Of a stretch of 64,000 nucleotides of DNA, positions 14,466-24,374 are shown piece by piece. The notes below the pieces were generated by a model. The model had not been told where the DNA came from. It did no database searches and saw only the letters and a list, made by a program, of their open reading frames with translations. The stretch covers positions 24,822 to 88,821 of the forward strand of contig CACBIM010000008.1 in the NCBI GenBank assembly GCA_902539295.1. The letters are read 5' to 3'. This DNA is from an uncultured SAR116 cluster alpha proteobacterium. GTDB lineage: Bacteria; Pseudomonadota; Alphaproteobacteria; Puniceispirillales; GCA-002684695. Position numbers and translations under genes: made by a program. The stretch's first letter is position 1; each line of letters begins with the position of its first letter.

Positions 14466-17021
14466 ATGAAAGATAAATACAGAGCGGTTATTATTGGTGG
14501 AGGAGTAGTAGGGTGTTCAGTTCTATACCATCTTGCTAAAGCAGGTTGGAAGGATATTTTACTTGTTGAAAGATCAGAGCTTACTTCTGGCTCATCATGG
14601 CATGCAGCAGGTGGTTTTCACACACTAAATGGTGATCCTAATGTAGCAAAACTTCAAGCTTACACGGTATCTCTTTACAAGGAGTTGGAGGAATTAAGTG
14701 GCCAAAAATGTGGTCTCCATCTTACAGGTGGTGCCATGATGGCAGATACCCCAGAGAGAATGGATTTCCTAAAGCACACTCACGCAAAAGGACGATACTT
14801 AGGTATGAGTACTGAAATCATTACTCCAAGTGATGTAAAAAAAATGTTTCCATTAATCGATGAAAGTCATTTTGTTGGCGCTTTATGGGATCCAGTTGAA
14901 GGACATTTGGACCCTTCAGGAACAACTCATGCATATGCTAAGTCAGCAAAAATCTTAGGCGCTGAACTATCTCTTCGAAACAGGGTAGTTGAATTAAATC
15001 AGAACTCAGACGGAATATGGAATGTTGTAACAGAAAAAGGCACTATCAAAACTGAACATGTTGTTAACGCTGGAGGTTTATGGGCCAGAGAAGTTGGCCG
15101 AATGGTTGGTCTAGAATTACCGTTGTTAGCTATGGAACATCATTATCTATTAACTGATGAAGTCCCAGAAATAGTTGAATTTAATGAAAAAACTGGAAAA
15201 GAGCTTATACATGTAATTGACTTTAAAGGTGAAATTTATACAAGACAAGAACAAAAAGGTGTTTTGCTTGGAACTTATGAACAAGCATGCGAGCCCTGGT
15301 CACCTTTTGAAACCCCATGGTCTTTTGGGCATGAATTACTAGAACCAAATCTTGAAAGAATTTCTCCCTCTCTTGAAATAGGATTTAAACATTTTCCTCC
15401 TCTTGAAAAGGCAGGGATCAGAAGAATGATTAACGGCCCTTTTACATTTGCACCTGATGGAAATCCTTTAATTGGTCCTGTTCCAGGTTTAACAAATTAT
15501 TGGTCAGCTTGTGCTGTAATGGCAGGATTTAGCCAAGGAGGAGGCGTTGGGCTTGCTTTGTCTAACTGGATGACAGAAGGCGACCCTGGACATGATGTGT
15601 TCGGAATGGATATCGCTAGATTTGGAGACTTTGCTACCTTACGTTATACTAACGCAAAAGTCAGAGAAAATTACTCAAGAAGGTTTAGGATTTCTTTTCC
15701 AAATGAAGAGTTAGATGCAGGAAGACCACACCAAACCACTCCCATTTATGATCTATTAATAGAGCAAAATGCTGTTATGGGTAATTCTTGGGGTCTTGAA
15801 AATGCACTATGGTTTGCACCAAATAAAAAAGATGCCAAAGATATTTTATCCTTTCACCGTTCAAATGATTTTAACTCAATTAAAAAAGAGGTTACTTCAG
15901 TTCGGAATAGTGTTGGAGTAACTGAGATCTCAAACTTTGCAAAATACATGGTTTCTGGGGCAGATGCAGAGAGTTGGTTATCTAATCTAATGACAAATAG
16001 TATGCCAGAAGTTGGAAAAATGGTTTTAAGTCCAATGTTAAATGAGTTTGGAAAAGTTATTGGTGATTTTACTATTGCTCAAGTTGACAAAAATAAATTT
16101 TATATTTGGGGCTCTCAAAATGCTCAAAAGCATCACATGCGGTGGTTTCATAAGCATCTAGACAAAGAAGAGGATGTTTCTATCGATTGTATCGATTTGA
16201 AAATGGTCGGCTTATCTGTTGCTGGACCAAAGTCTCGAGACACGCTTCAAAAATTAATAGACAAAGATATATCAAATAATAGTTTTAAATTTATGAATTC
16301 CCAAAGAATGGATGTCGCTGGGGCACCATGCATTATTAGCAGAATTACTTTTACAGGCAGTCTTGGTTTTGAAATCTGGATGGAACCGTCCTTCCAAAGA
16401 AAAGTATATAAAGAAATAAAGTCAGCAGGAGAAGAGTATGGAATAGTTGATTTTGGAACCAGAGCATTACTCTCAATGAGACTAGAAAAAAACTTCCCAA
16501 CCTGGGGACGTGAACTACGGCCAATCTACGGTCCATATGAATGTTCATTAGACCGTTTTGTTAAACTTGATAAAAATAAATTTATTGGGAGTGACGCAGC
16601 AAGGAATGAAAAAGAAAATCTTCCAGCTCTCAAAAGAGTATCTCTTGTGATCAATACTGATGATGCCGATGTAATGGGCGATGAACCAATATGGGCAAAT
16701 GTTCCTAAAGGTGAGTTTTCAAAAGCAATTACAGAAACACAATCAGATAATAAGCCTTGCAAATTTGATGAGAACGGAAAAGATTTTCCTAATATTAAAA
16801 GTAATACATCAGATGGTGAATGGAATGTCATAGGATGGGTGACGTCTGGAGGATACGGTCATTATGTTGATTTGTCTCTTGCACAAGGTTATATACCTTT
16901 TTCTTTGTTTAAAGAGATAAAAAATACAAAATTTCAAGTTGAAATATTAGGCAAAAGATATGATGCGAGCATTGCTAATGATCCTCCTTTTGACCCTGCC
17001 GGTTCAGCAATGAGAAGTTAG
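14466..17021 (+). CDS. FAD-dependent oxidoreductase with GcvT domain (dimethylglycine/sarcosine dehydrogenase-like)
   Basis: AVIIGGGVVGCSVLYHLAKAGW plus SGSSWHAAGG; C-terminal aminomethyltransferase-like domain (GSLGFEIWM, DFGTRALLSMRLEK, GYGHYVDLSLAQGYIP). Confidence 0.85.
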   Translation: MKDKYRAVIIGGGVVGCSVLYHLAKAGWKDILLVERSELTSGSSWHAAGGFHTLNGDPNVAKLQAYTVSLYKELEELSGQKCGLHLTGGAMMADTPERMDFLKHTHAKGRYLGMSTEIITPSDVKKMFPLIDESHFVGALWDPVEGHLDPSGTTHAYAKSAKILGAELSLRNRVVELNQNSDGIWNVVTEKGTIKTEHVVNAGGLWAREVGRMVGLELPLLAMEHHYLLTDEVPEIVEFNEKTGKELIHVIDFKGEIYTRQEQKGVLLGTYEQACEPWSPFETPWSFGHELLEPNLERISPSLEIGFKHFPPLEKAGIRRMINGPFTFAPDGNPLIGPVPGLTNYWSACAVMAGFSQGGGVGLALSNWMTEGDPGHDVFGMDIARFGDFATLRYTNAKVRENYSRRFRISFPNEELDAGRPHQTTPIYDLLIEQNAVMGNSWGLENALWFAPNKKDAKDILSFHRSNDFNSIKKEVTSVRNSVGVTEISNFAKYMVSGADAESWLSNLMTNSMPEVGKMVLSPMLNEFGKVIGDFTIAQVDKNKFYIWGSQNAQKHHMRWFHKHLDKEEDVSIDCIDLKMVGLSVAGPKSRDTLQKLIDKDISNNSFKFMNSQRMDVAGAPCIISRITFTGSLGFEIWMEPSFQRKVYKEIKSAGEEYGIVDFGTRALLSMRLEKNFPTWGRELRPIYGPYECSLDRFVKLDKNKFIGSDAARNEKENLPALKRVSLVINTDDADVMGDEPIWANVPKGEFSKAITETQSDNKPCKFDENGKDFPNIKSNTSDGEWNVIGWVTSGGYGHYVDLSLAQGYIPFSLFKEIKNTKFQVEILGKRYDASIANDPPFDPAGSAMRS

Positions 17022-17036
17022 ATCAACTTTTCTTAT

Positions 17037-17939
17037 ATGGAATATACAAATTTTTTAAATAGCAAAATTTTTTTTCCAACTGACTGGCAAGATTATGAAT
17101 TAATTGACTTTGGGAATAATAAAAAACTTGAACGATTTGGAAATTATATATTCATTCGCCCTGATAACCAAGCTATTTGTAAACCATGCCTGAGTAGAAA
17201 ATTTTGGGGGAATGCTGATGGCGAATTTAGCTCTGAAATCAACAGTGACAAAGGAAATTGGAAATTTTATAGAAAGATTCCTGAATTTTGGGACATTAAA
17301 TATAATAAATTAAATATAAAATCGCTTCCTACTCCTTTTAGGCATTTAGGTTTTTTTCCAGAGCAATCGGTTCATTGGGAATGGTGTCGCAACCTTATTC
17401 AGTCCTCTCAAATTGATCAACCAAGAGTTTTGAATCTTTTTGGATATAGTGGCATAGCTTCATTAGATGCCGCAATTGCTGGTGCATCTGTTACTCATAT
17501 TGACGCATCCAAAAAAGCTATCAATCTAGCATTTGAAAACAGAAATAGAAATAATTTAGAAACTTTGCCAATAAGATATTTAGTTGAAGATGCAGTAAGC
17601 TTTGTAAAAAAAGAAATTAACAGAGAAAAAAAATATGATGGAATTATACTTGACCCTCCAAAATATGGGAGAGGACCAAATGGTGAAATATGGAAAATTG
17701 AAGAAAATCTTTTAGACTTGATGAATCTAATAAAAGAAATTTTATCAGATAATCCTCTTTTTATAGTAATAACCTCATATGCAATTAGATCATCTCATGT
17801 ATCTTTATATAACTTGCTGAAAAGTAGTTTGAATTTTGACTATGGTAAGTACAGTTCAGGTGAACTTGGAATAAGAGAAAGTGGGGAAAAAAGAAGGGTT
17901 TTATCCTGTGCAAACTTTGCCAGATGGGAAATTAAATAA
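17037..17939 (+). CDS. Class I SAM-dependent methyltransferase (RlmI/PUA-less rRNA MTase-like)
   Basis: VLNLFGYSGIASLDAAIAGASVTHIDASKKAI; GIILDPPKYGRGPNGEIW. Confidence 0.8.
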   Translation: MEYTNFLNSKIFFPTDWQDYELIDFGNNKKLERFGNYIFIRPDNQAICKPCLSRKFWGNADGEFSSEINSDKGNWKFYRKIPEFWDIKYNKLNIKSLPTPFRHLGFFPEQSVHWEWCRNLIQSSQIDQPRVLNLFGYSGIASLDAAIAGASVTHIDASKKAINLAFENRNRNNLETLPIRYLVEDAVSFVKKEINREKKYDGIILDPPKYGRGPNGEIWKIEENLLDLMNLIKEILSDNPLFIVITSYAIRSSHVSLYNLLKSSLNFDYGKYSSGELGIRESGEKRRVLSCANFARWEIK

Positions 17940-17942
17940 AAT

Positions 17943-18757
17943 TTATTTTTTTGTTTTTAAAATTTCATACAAAAAAATTCCTGTCGATACTGATAAATTA
18001 AGGCTATCTGAAGTACCCATCATAGGAAGCTTTATCAATTCTTGTGCACTACTCTCAATTTCTTTAGAAACTCCTGATTGTTAATTTCCATTACAAGTAT
18101 AGGTTTTTCACCCCAGTTGCATTCAGTATAGAGTTTATTTGCTTTAAGACTTGTTACTATTAGCTTATTTTTTATTTGATTACTCCAAATAAGAAAATCA
18201 TCTAAGCTTATACATAATATCTTTATAGAAAAAATTGCGCCCATGGACGCTCTTACACATTCTGGTGAAAATGGATCACAACAATTACCTATAAGAATAA
18301 CTGTCTTAATACCTGTAGCATTACATGTTCTAAAAATAGTACCTAGGTTTCCTGGATCTCTTACTCTATCAATAGCCAGCCAAGCTATTGAACCGTCATC
18401 TATTAGATGCTCTTTATTAAATTTTTTTTGTTCAAAGACACCCATTATAGTTTGAGGGTTATCTTTTTTTGAAATTTTTCCAATAATTTTGTTAGTTACA
18501 TTTAAAACTAAACCATTATTTTTCTTACATTCAAAAATTAAATCATTGAAATTTATAGTTTGATTTTTTTCATTACTGTAAATTAAATATTTAGGGTTCC
18601 ATTTATGCTCAATCGCCTCACGACAGGTTCTCTCACCTTCAGCAATGAATAATCCTGTTTGGTTTCTGTTTTTTCTTAAAAGTAAAGATTTTATGTATTT
18701 AATTTTTGGATTTGAAATACTAATAATTTTGTCTTTTTCAGAGATCACAAATACCAA
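17943..18757 (-). pseudogene. TrmH/SpoU-family RNA methyltransferase disrupted by a frameshift and a nonsense codon in motif 2
   Basis: ORF 18035..18757 has motif 1 (DRVRDPGNLGTIFRTCNATG) but ends early; the other frame down to 17943 encodes [44 protein letters not shown] (SpoU motifs 2/3). Confidence 0.85.
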
Positions 18758-18763
18758 ATTAAG

Positions 18764-20434
18764 CTAAAATAGTCCTTGAACCAAATTTTCTTTATCAATA
18801 TGAATTTTCTCAGCTGCTGGTACACTTGGCAATCCTGGCATAGTCATTATATCGCCGCATATTACAACTATAAACCCAGCGCCAGCAGAAAGCCTAACTT
18901 CTCTTATTGGTATAGTATGCCCTTCTGGAGCACCAAGTAAATTTGGGTCAACAGAGAATGAATACTGTGTTTTAGCCATACAAATTGGAAGATTTCTATA
19001 GCCCGCTTTCTCCCAGTCATTTAATTGATTAATTATTTTCTTATCAGCTGAAATGTCTGCGGCCCTATATATTTCAGTAGCTACACATTTTATTTTATCA
19101 ATTAGAGGAAGATCATCTTTATAAAGAGGTTGAAAGTCTGCAGCATTTGAGTCACATATATCAACTACTTTTTGTGCTAACTGTTTTGTTCCTTCTGATC
19201 CATCAGACCAATGCTTACATACTATAGCTTCTGATCCAGATGATGACACTATATCAAGTAGTTTTTCAACCTCTTTATCAGTATCTGAGACAAAGTGGTT
19301 AATACCGACAATCACAGGTAAATTAAATTTCTTGATATTTTCTATATGCCTAAGCAGATTTACAGAACCCCTCTCAAGCGCATCTACGTTTTCTTTTGAT
19401 AGCTGATCTTTTGGGATGCCACCATTCATTTTTAATGCTCTTATTGTAGCAACAATTACAACTGCATCAGGTTTCAGATTTGCTTTCCTGCATTTAATAT
19501 TTAAAAATTTCTCTGCCCCTAAATCAGCACCAAATCCAGCTTCAGTTATTACAAAATCACCTAACTTAAGGCCTGCACGTGTTGCAACAACAGAATTACA
19601 TCCATGGGCAATATTTGCAAAAGGACCGCCGTGAATGAAAGCTGGGTTATTTTCTAAAGTTTGTACTAAATTTGGCTGGAGTGCCTCTTTCAAAAGAACT
19701 GTCATTGCGCCATCAGCACCAATATCTCTGCAAAATACAGGTGATTTATCTTTTCTATAACCTATTATTATATCACCGAGCCTTTTCTCTAAATCTTCAA
19801 GATTTTCTGATAAGCAAAATATGGCCATTATTTCAGATGCAACTGTAATATCAAAACCAGACTCTCTAGGAAAACCATTGCTAACTCCACCAAGAGAAAC
19901 AACAATATTTCTTAATGCCCTGTCATTCATATCAAGAACTCTTTTCCATGTCACTCTTCTGGGATCTATTTCTTGTTTATTGCCCCAGTAAATATGGTTA
20001 TCTATCATGGCAGATAATAGATTATGTGCTGATGTAATGGCGTGAAAATCACCTGTGAAATGTAGGTTAATGTCTTCCATAGGTACAACTTGAGCATATC
20101 CTCCCCCAGCTGCACCACCTTTCATACCAAAACAAGGGCCAAGAGATGGCTCTCTAAGACAAACTATAGATTTTTTTCCAATTGCATTTAACCCATCATT
20201 CAAACCAACTGAAGTGGTGGTTTTGCCTTCTCCTGCCGGTGTGGGATTAATTGCAGTAACTAAAATTAATTTAGCATTTTTTTTGTTGGATTGGTTTTGT
20301 AACCATGTTGGTGATAATTTTGCCTTAAAATGCCCAAATGGTCTAAGTGCTTTGAAAGGAATATCTAACTTAGTGCCAATATCCATAATTGGTTCCATGT
20401 TTGCTTTTCTTGCTATTTCAATATCACTGCTCAT
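18764..20434 (-). CDS. fhs: Formate--tetrahydrofolate ligase
   Basis: [49 protein letters not shown]. Confidence 0.98.
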   Translation of the reverse strand: MSSDIEIARKANMEPIMDIGTKLDIPFKALRPFGHFKAKLSPTWLQNQSNKKNAKLILVTAINPTPAGEGKTTTSVGLNDGLNAIGKKSIVCLREPSLGPCFGMKGGAAGGGYAQVVPMEDINLHFTGDFHAITSAHNLLSAMIDNHIYWGNKQEIDPRRVTWKRVLDMNDRALRNIVVSLGGVSNGFPRESGFDITVASEIMAIFCLSENLEDLEKRLGDIIIGYRKDKSPVFCRDIGADGAMTVLLKEALQPNLVQTLENNPAFIHGGPFANIAHGCNSVVATRAGLKLGDFVITEAGFGADLGAEKFLNIKCRKANLKPDAVVIVATIRALKMNGGIPKDQLSKENVDALERGSVNLLRHIENIKKFNLPVIVGINHFVSDTDKEVEKLLDIVSSSGSEAIVCKHWSDGSEGTKQLAQKVVDICDSNAADFQPLYKDDLPLIDKIKCVATEIYRAADISADKKIINQLNDWEKAGYRNLPICMAKTQYSFSVDPNLLGAPEGHTIPIREVRLSAGAGFIVVICGDIMTMPGLPSVPAAEKIHIDKENLVQGLF

Positions 20435-20595
20435 TTATTTGCCTTTAAGAAATTTTGGTAACTTAATTAATGTCGTGTTTAAGTTTTTTTTAATTCTCTT
20501 TACGACTTAATATTGTTGATTTTCGTCATAAAATATATTTATTTTAGATTTAGTCTAAACTTTTACACTCTCAAATAAGGACTTACAATTTCAAA

Positions 20596-21555
20596 GTGAC
20601 AAATACTCAGAATAAGATTACAAAAATAAGCTTTTTACTAGTAGAAGAATTTTCTATGATTGCTTTTGCTTCAGCTCTAGAACCATTAAGGACTGCAAAT
20701 AGAATTAGTAAGAAAAAATTATTTGAATGGGAATTTTTAAGCCTTAATAACCGAAAGGTGTTCTGCTCAAACGGAATATCAATTGATACACAGGATTTAA
20801 ATGAAGAAAAATTACAAACTGATATACTATTTGTTTGCGGTGGAATAAATATTAAAGATAAAATAAATAAAAAATTACTTGCTGCCCTTAGAAGAGTTAG
20901 TAGAAATGGAATTAGCTTAGGTTCATTATGCACAGCAAGTTATATATTAGCAAAAGCTGGCCTGCTTACGAATAAAAAAGCTACAATTCATTGGGAAAAC
21001 TTATCTGGTGTTAGAGAAGAGTTTCCTAATTTGGTTTTCACAACTAATTTATATGAGATTGATCAAGACAGATATTCTTGTTCGGGTGGAACATCTTCGC
21101 TTGATCTTATACTTAATATTATCTCAGGCATGTATGGAAATAATTTAGCTAAAAATATATCAGATCAGTTAATCCATGAAAGAATAAGGCTTCCTAATGA
21201 TTTTCAAAGGATGAATCTTAGATCAAGATTGGGTGTCAGTCATCCTAAACTCTTGAATGCAGTATCAATTATGGAAGAAAATCTTGAAGAACCCCTGTCT
21301 CAAAAAGAGCTAGCTTTTAAATCAAATATTTCTCTTAGGCAACTTGAAAGATTATTTAAAAAATATATCTCGAATACCCCTAATCAATATTATCTTAAAT
21401 TAAGATTAGAAAGAGCCCAAAATTTATTAATGCAAACTTCAATGTCAATTTTGTCAGTTGCTTTAGCCAGCGGCTTTACCTCATCATCACACTTTTCAAA
21501 ATGCTACAAGGTTCAATTTGGAATTTCACCTAGAGAAACTAGATTTCAAGAATAA
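20596..21555 (+). CDS. GlxA-family (DJ-1/PfpI plus AraC HTH) transcriptional regulator, GTG start
   Basis: DJ-1-like N-terminus, GISLGSLCTASYILAKAGLL; C-terminal AraC HTH SVALASGFTSSSHFSKCYKVQFGISPRETR. Confidence 0.9.
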   Translation: MTNTQNKITKISFLLVEEFSMIAFASALEPLRTANRISKKKLFEWEFLSLNNRKVFCSNGISIDTQDLNEEKLQTDILFVCGGINIKDKINKKLLAALRRVSRNGISLGSLCTASYILAKAGLLTNKKATIHWENLSGVREEFPNLVFTTNLYEIDQDRYSCSGGTSSLDLILNIISGMYGNNLAKNISDQLIHERIRLPNDFQRMNLRSRLGVSHPKLLNAVSIMEENLEEPLSQKELAFKSNISLRQLERLFKKYISNTPNQYYLKLRLERAQNLLMQTSMSILSVALASGFTSSSHFSKCYKVQFGISPRETRFQE

Positions 21556-21560
21556 GAATT

Positions 21561-21983
21561 TTAAACCTTAGCAGCATTTTTGATGGCTGAAACCATTGAT
21601 GAAAGACCATTTTTTCTAGTTACTGAAAGATGTTCATTTAAACCAATTTGAGAAATAAATTCTATTGGTGTGCTTAAAATTTCAGAACTGCTTCTATTGT
21701 TATAGACTCTTAATAAAAGCGCTATAAGCCCTTGGACTATAGCTGCATCAGAAAAAGCCTTAAAATTAACTAACCCTTCATTACTTTTTTCAGAATAAAA
21801 ATATACTGTAGACTGGCAACCTCTAAGTTTAGTTTCTTCAACTTTAAGTTCTTCATCCATTGGTTCAAGTTTTTTTCCCATATCAATTAAATATGCATAC
21901 TTATCTTCCCAGTCATCAAAAAACCCAAATTCATCTATTATTGCATTAACCTCGTCTACAATTTCATTATTTGAACTGTTCAT
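21561..21983 (-). CDS. sufE: SufE family Fe-S assembly protein
   Basis: YAYLIDMGKKLEPM, KLRGCQSTVYFYSE, AIVQGLIALLLRVYN. Confidence 0.92.
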   Translation of the reverse strand: MNSSNNEIVDEVNAIIDEFGFFDDWEDKYAYLIDMGKKLEPMDEELKVEETKLRGCQSTVYFYSEKSNEGLVNFKAFSDAAIVQGLIALLLRVYNNRSSSEILSTPIEFISQIGLNEHLSVTRKNGLSSMVSAIKNAAKV

Positions 21984-22067
21984 TTGACACTCTTCATAAT
22001 TTATTTTTTCTTTATAATAATTTATATAGTTTTAGATAGGTAACTTACAATTAATAAAAGATTATTA

Positions 22068-23510
22068 ATGAAAAACATAATTCCTCAAAAATTTTTAATT
22101 AGTTCATTAATTATAATAGTTTTAACTTTTATCTTGTTGAGAGTTTTCGCAATAATAAGTACTCCATTAGAATTATCAGCTGATGAAGCTCAGTATTGGC
22201 TTTGGAGTAAAGAACTAAATTGGGGTTACTTTTCAAAACCTCCTATGATTGCATGGCTAATCCATGTTTCAAATAATATTTTTGGCGATTATGATTACTC
22301 AATAAGAATTTTCGCTCCTCTTATACATGGTATAAATGCTGTGGTAATTTTTAGATTATCACAAGAAATTAATGATAATTATTTAGCTCATTTTTTATCC
22401 TCTTTTATATGGTTAACCTTGCCAATTGTTGGAGTTGGGTCATTTTTAATGTCTACAGATACACCATTAATGCTCATATGGACAACTTCACTGTTGGTAA
22501 TAGTCAAAGCTTATAATTCAGACAATTTATTTCTATGGAATTTAGCAGGATTAATTGCAGGGTTAGCATTATATGCTAAATATGCAGCTTTATATTTACC
22601 TTTAGGCTTAATTATTTTTTATATTATTAATTTTCAGAATGAAAAAAATATTAAATTAAGAGGTTTATTCTTATTCGTATTAAATTTTATTATTGTTTCT
22701 TTACCGAATGTAATTTGGAATTATTTTAATAATTTTCACACAATTAACCATCTCTCGTCAAATGCTGTCATTGATGCTCCGAGTTACTCTTTATTCGGTT
22801 CATTAACATTCCTGATTGCTCAAGTAGCAATATTAGGTCCATTACTTTTTATTGTATTTTTACTCACAGCTTACAATATTAAAACTTTAAATAAATTATC
22901 TATATTTTTATTATATTTTATCTTTCCAGTTTATTTCTTAATGTTTATCCAAGGTTTTTTCTCAGAAGCAAATGCAAATTGGGCAGCTTCTGCACTACCT
23001 GCAATAACAATTTTATGTGGTTATTTCTTAAGTAAGCGTATCAAATTTGCAGTGCTTACAATTTTCTCAAATTTTTTTATTTGTATTTTTATTTTTATTG
23101 TTTCATTAAATGGCAATCTTATTTTCCTTGATTTAAAGTCAGATCCACTAAGAAAATTAAAAGGGTGGAGTATTTTAAGTGAGGATTTAAAAGATAAAAT
23201 ATCAAAGGAAAAAAGTGACGTAGTCTTAGTTGATAGACGTGGCATTGCAGCTGAATTAATTTATTACTTAAGAAATGAAAATATTAAAATTAGAGTTCCA
23301 AAAAGAACAAAACCCCCTTCCAACCACTACCAACTTTATTATTCATTAACAGAGAAAGAGAATAAAATTTTTTATTATGCTTCAGAAAATACAAATATCC
23401 CTGAAAGTTACAAAGTTGATTACAACGTAGTTAAAGTTGGAGTTTCAAAAGTTAAAATTTCTAAGAAAAAAAATAGGAAAATCAATTTTTATCTGATTGA
23501 AAAATTATAA
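22068..23510 (+). CDS. ArnT/PMT-family lipid-linked glycosyltransferase (membrane)
   Basis: ELSADEAQYWLWSKELNWGYFSKPPMIAWLIH motif; multi-TM. Confidence 0.85.
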   Translation: MKNIIPQKFLISSLIIIVLTFILLRVFAIISTPLELSADEAQYWLWSKELNWGYFSKPPMIAWLIHVSNNIFGDYDYSIRIFAPLIHGINAVVIFRLSQEINDNYLAHFLSSFIWLTLPIVGVGSFLMSTDTPLMLIWTTSLLVIVKAYNSDNLFLWNLAGLIAGLALYAKYAALYLPLGLIIFYIINFQNEKNIKLRGLFLFVLNFIIVSLPNVIWNYFNNFHTINHLSSNAVIDAPSYSLFGSLTFLIAQVAILGPLLFIVFLLTAYNIKTLNKLSIFLLYFIFPVYFLMFIQGFFSEANANWAASALPAITILCGYFLSKRIKFAVLTIFSNFFICIFIFIVSLNGNLIFLDLKSDPLRKLKGWSILSEDLKDKISKEKSDVVLVDRRGIAAELIYYLRNENIKIRVPKRTKPPSNHYQLYYSLTEKENKIFYYASENTNIPESYKVDYNVVKVGVSKVKISKKKNRKINFYLIEKL

Positions 23511-23520
23511 ATGTGATCTT

Positions 23521-23946
23521 TCATTTTATATAATTTTTAAATGCTTCAAGAGTTTCTATACTTACATGATGCTCAAGACCTTCAGCGTCACTATGAGCTA
23601 CTTCTGGAGCAACGCCAATGTTTAACAAGAACTTATAGACAATTTCATGCCTATTCTTACAAAATTTTGCTAGTTCCTCACCCTTTTTAGTAAGAAAAAT
23701 TGATCTATAAGGCATTGTTTGAACTAGTCCATCTTTTTGAAGCCTTTGTATTGAAGCATTAACCGTTGGATTGCTTACTCCAAATCGTTCTGCCAAATCA
23801 ACAGACCTTGCCTCTCCTTTTTCATTAATTAGTTCGTAAATCATTTCCACATAATCTTCGGCAAGTTCAGTTTGATGAGCTGCCCTTAATTGATTAAATC
23901 TATGGCTTGTGACATCAGGATTTGAATTTTTTTTTACTTCAGACAA
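23521..23946 (-). CDS. mntR: MntR-like (DtxR family) manganese-responsive regulator
   Basis: EDYVEMIYELINEKGEARSVDLAERFGVSNPTVNASIQRLQKDGLV; AEGLEHHVS metal-binding motif. Confidence 0.88.
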   Translation of the reverse strand: MSEVKKNSNPDVTSHRFNQLRAAHQTELAEDYVEMIYELINEKGEARSVDLAERFGVSNPTVNASIQRLQKDGLVQTMPYRSIFLTKKGEELAKFCKNRHEIVYKFLLNIGVAPEVAHSDAEGLEHHVSIETLEAFKNYIK

Positions 23947-23973
23947 AGCGCTTTAAAATTTTTTAAGAATACG

Positions 23974-23986
23974 TACTAGACTAGTA
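23974..23986. promoter_or_regulatory. Candidate operator, perfect odd palindrome TACTAG-a-CTAGTA upstream of mntR
   Basis: 6-bp perfect arms located 28-40 bp upstream of the mntR start; regulator identity not proven. Confidence 0.35.
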
Positions 23987-24078
23987 TTTTTTTTTTTAAT
24001 TGCAATAACTAATATTTAGATTGGATTGAGACAATGATTGTATTAAGTTATTTGATAAATAATATTCGAAGGATTGTA

Positions 24079-24372
24079 ATGAAAAGCTCACTAGAAAATG
24101 AAATTGAAGCAGCTACGCTCAAGAGGCTATTATCACATTTAGATGAAAGAAAAGATGTTCAAAATATTGATTTGATGAATTTAGCTGGTTTCTGTAGGAA
24201 CTGCCTTTCAAGATGGTATAGAGAAGAAAGTATTAAATTGAATTTAGATATATCAGATAAAGAAGCTAGAGAAAAAATCTATGGAATGCCTTATGATGAA
24301 TGGAAACAGAAATATCAAAAAGAAGCATCACAAGATCAAAAGGATAAATTTAAAAAAACATATAATCATTAA
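24079..24372 (+). CDS. DUF1244 family protein
   Basis: IEAATLKRLLSHLDERKDVQNIDLMNLAGFCRNCLSRWYREES; start set at MKSSLEN. Confidence 0.88.
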   Translation: MKSSLENEIEAATLKRLLSHLDERKDVQNIDLMNLAGFCRNCLSRWYREESIKLNLDISDKEAREKIYGMPYDEWKQKYQKEASQDQKDKFKKTYNH

Positions 24373-24374
24373 TT

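Noticed and set aside
17881-18084. 67-aa + strand ORF overlapping the end of the methyltransferase
   Set aside because: Antisense to the displaced C-terminal frame of the TrmH pseudogene, which fully explains the sequence
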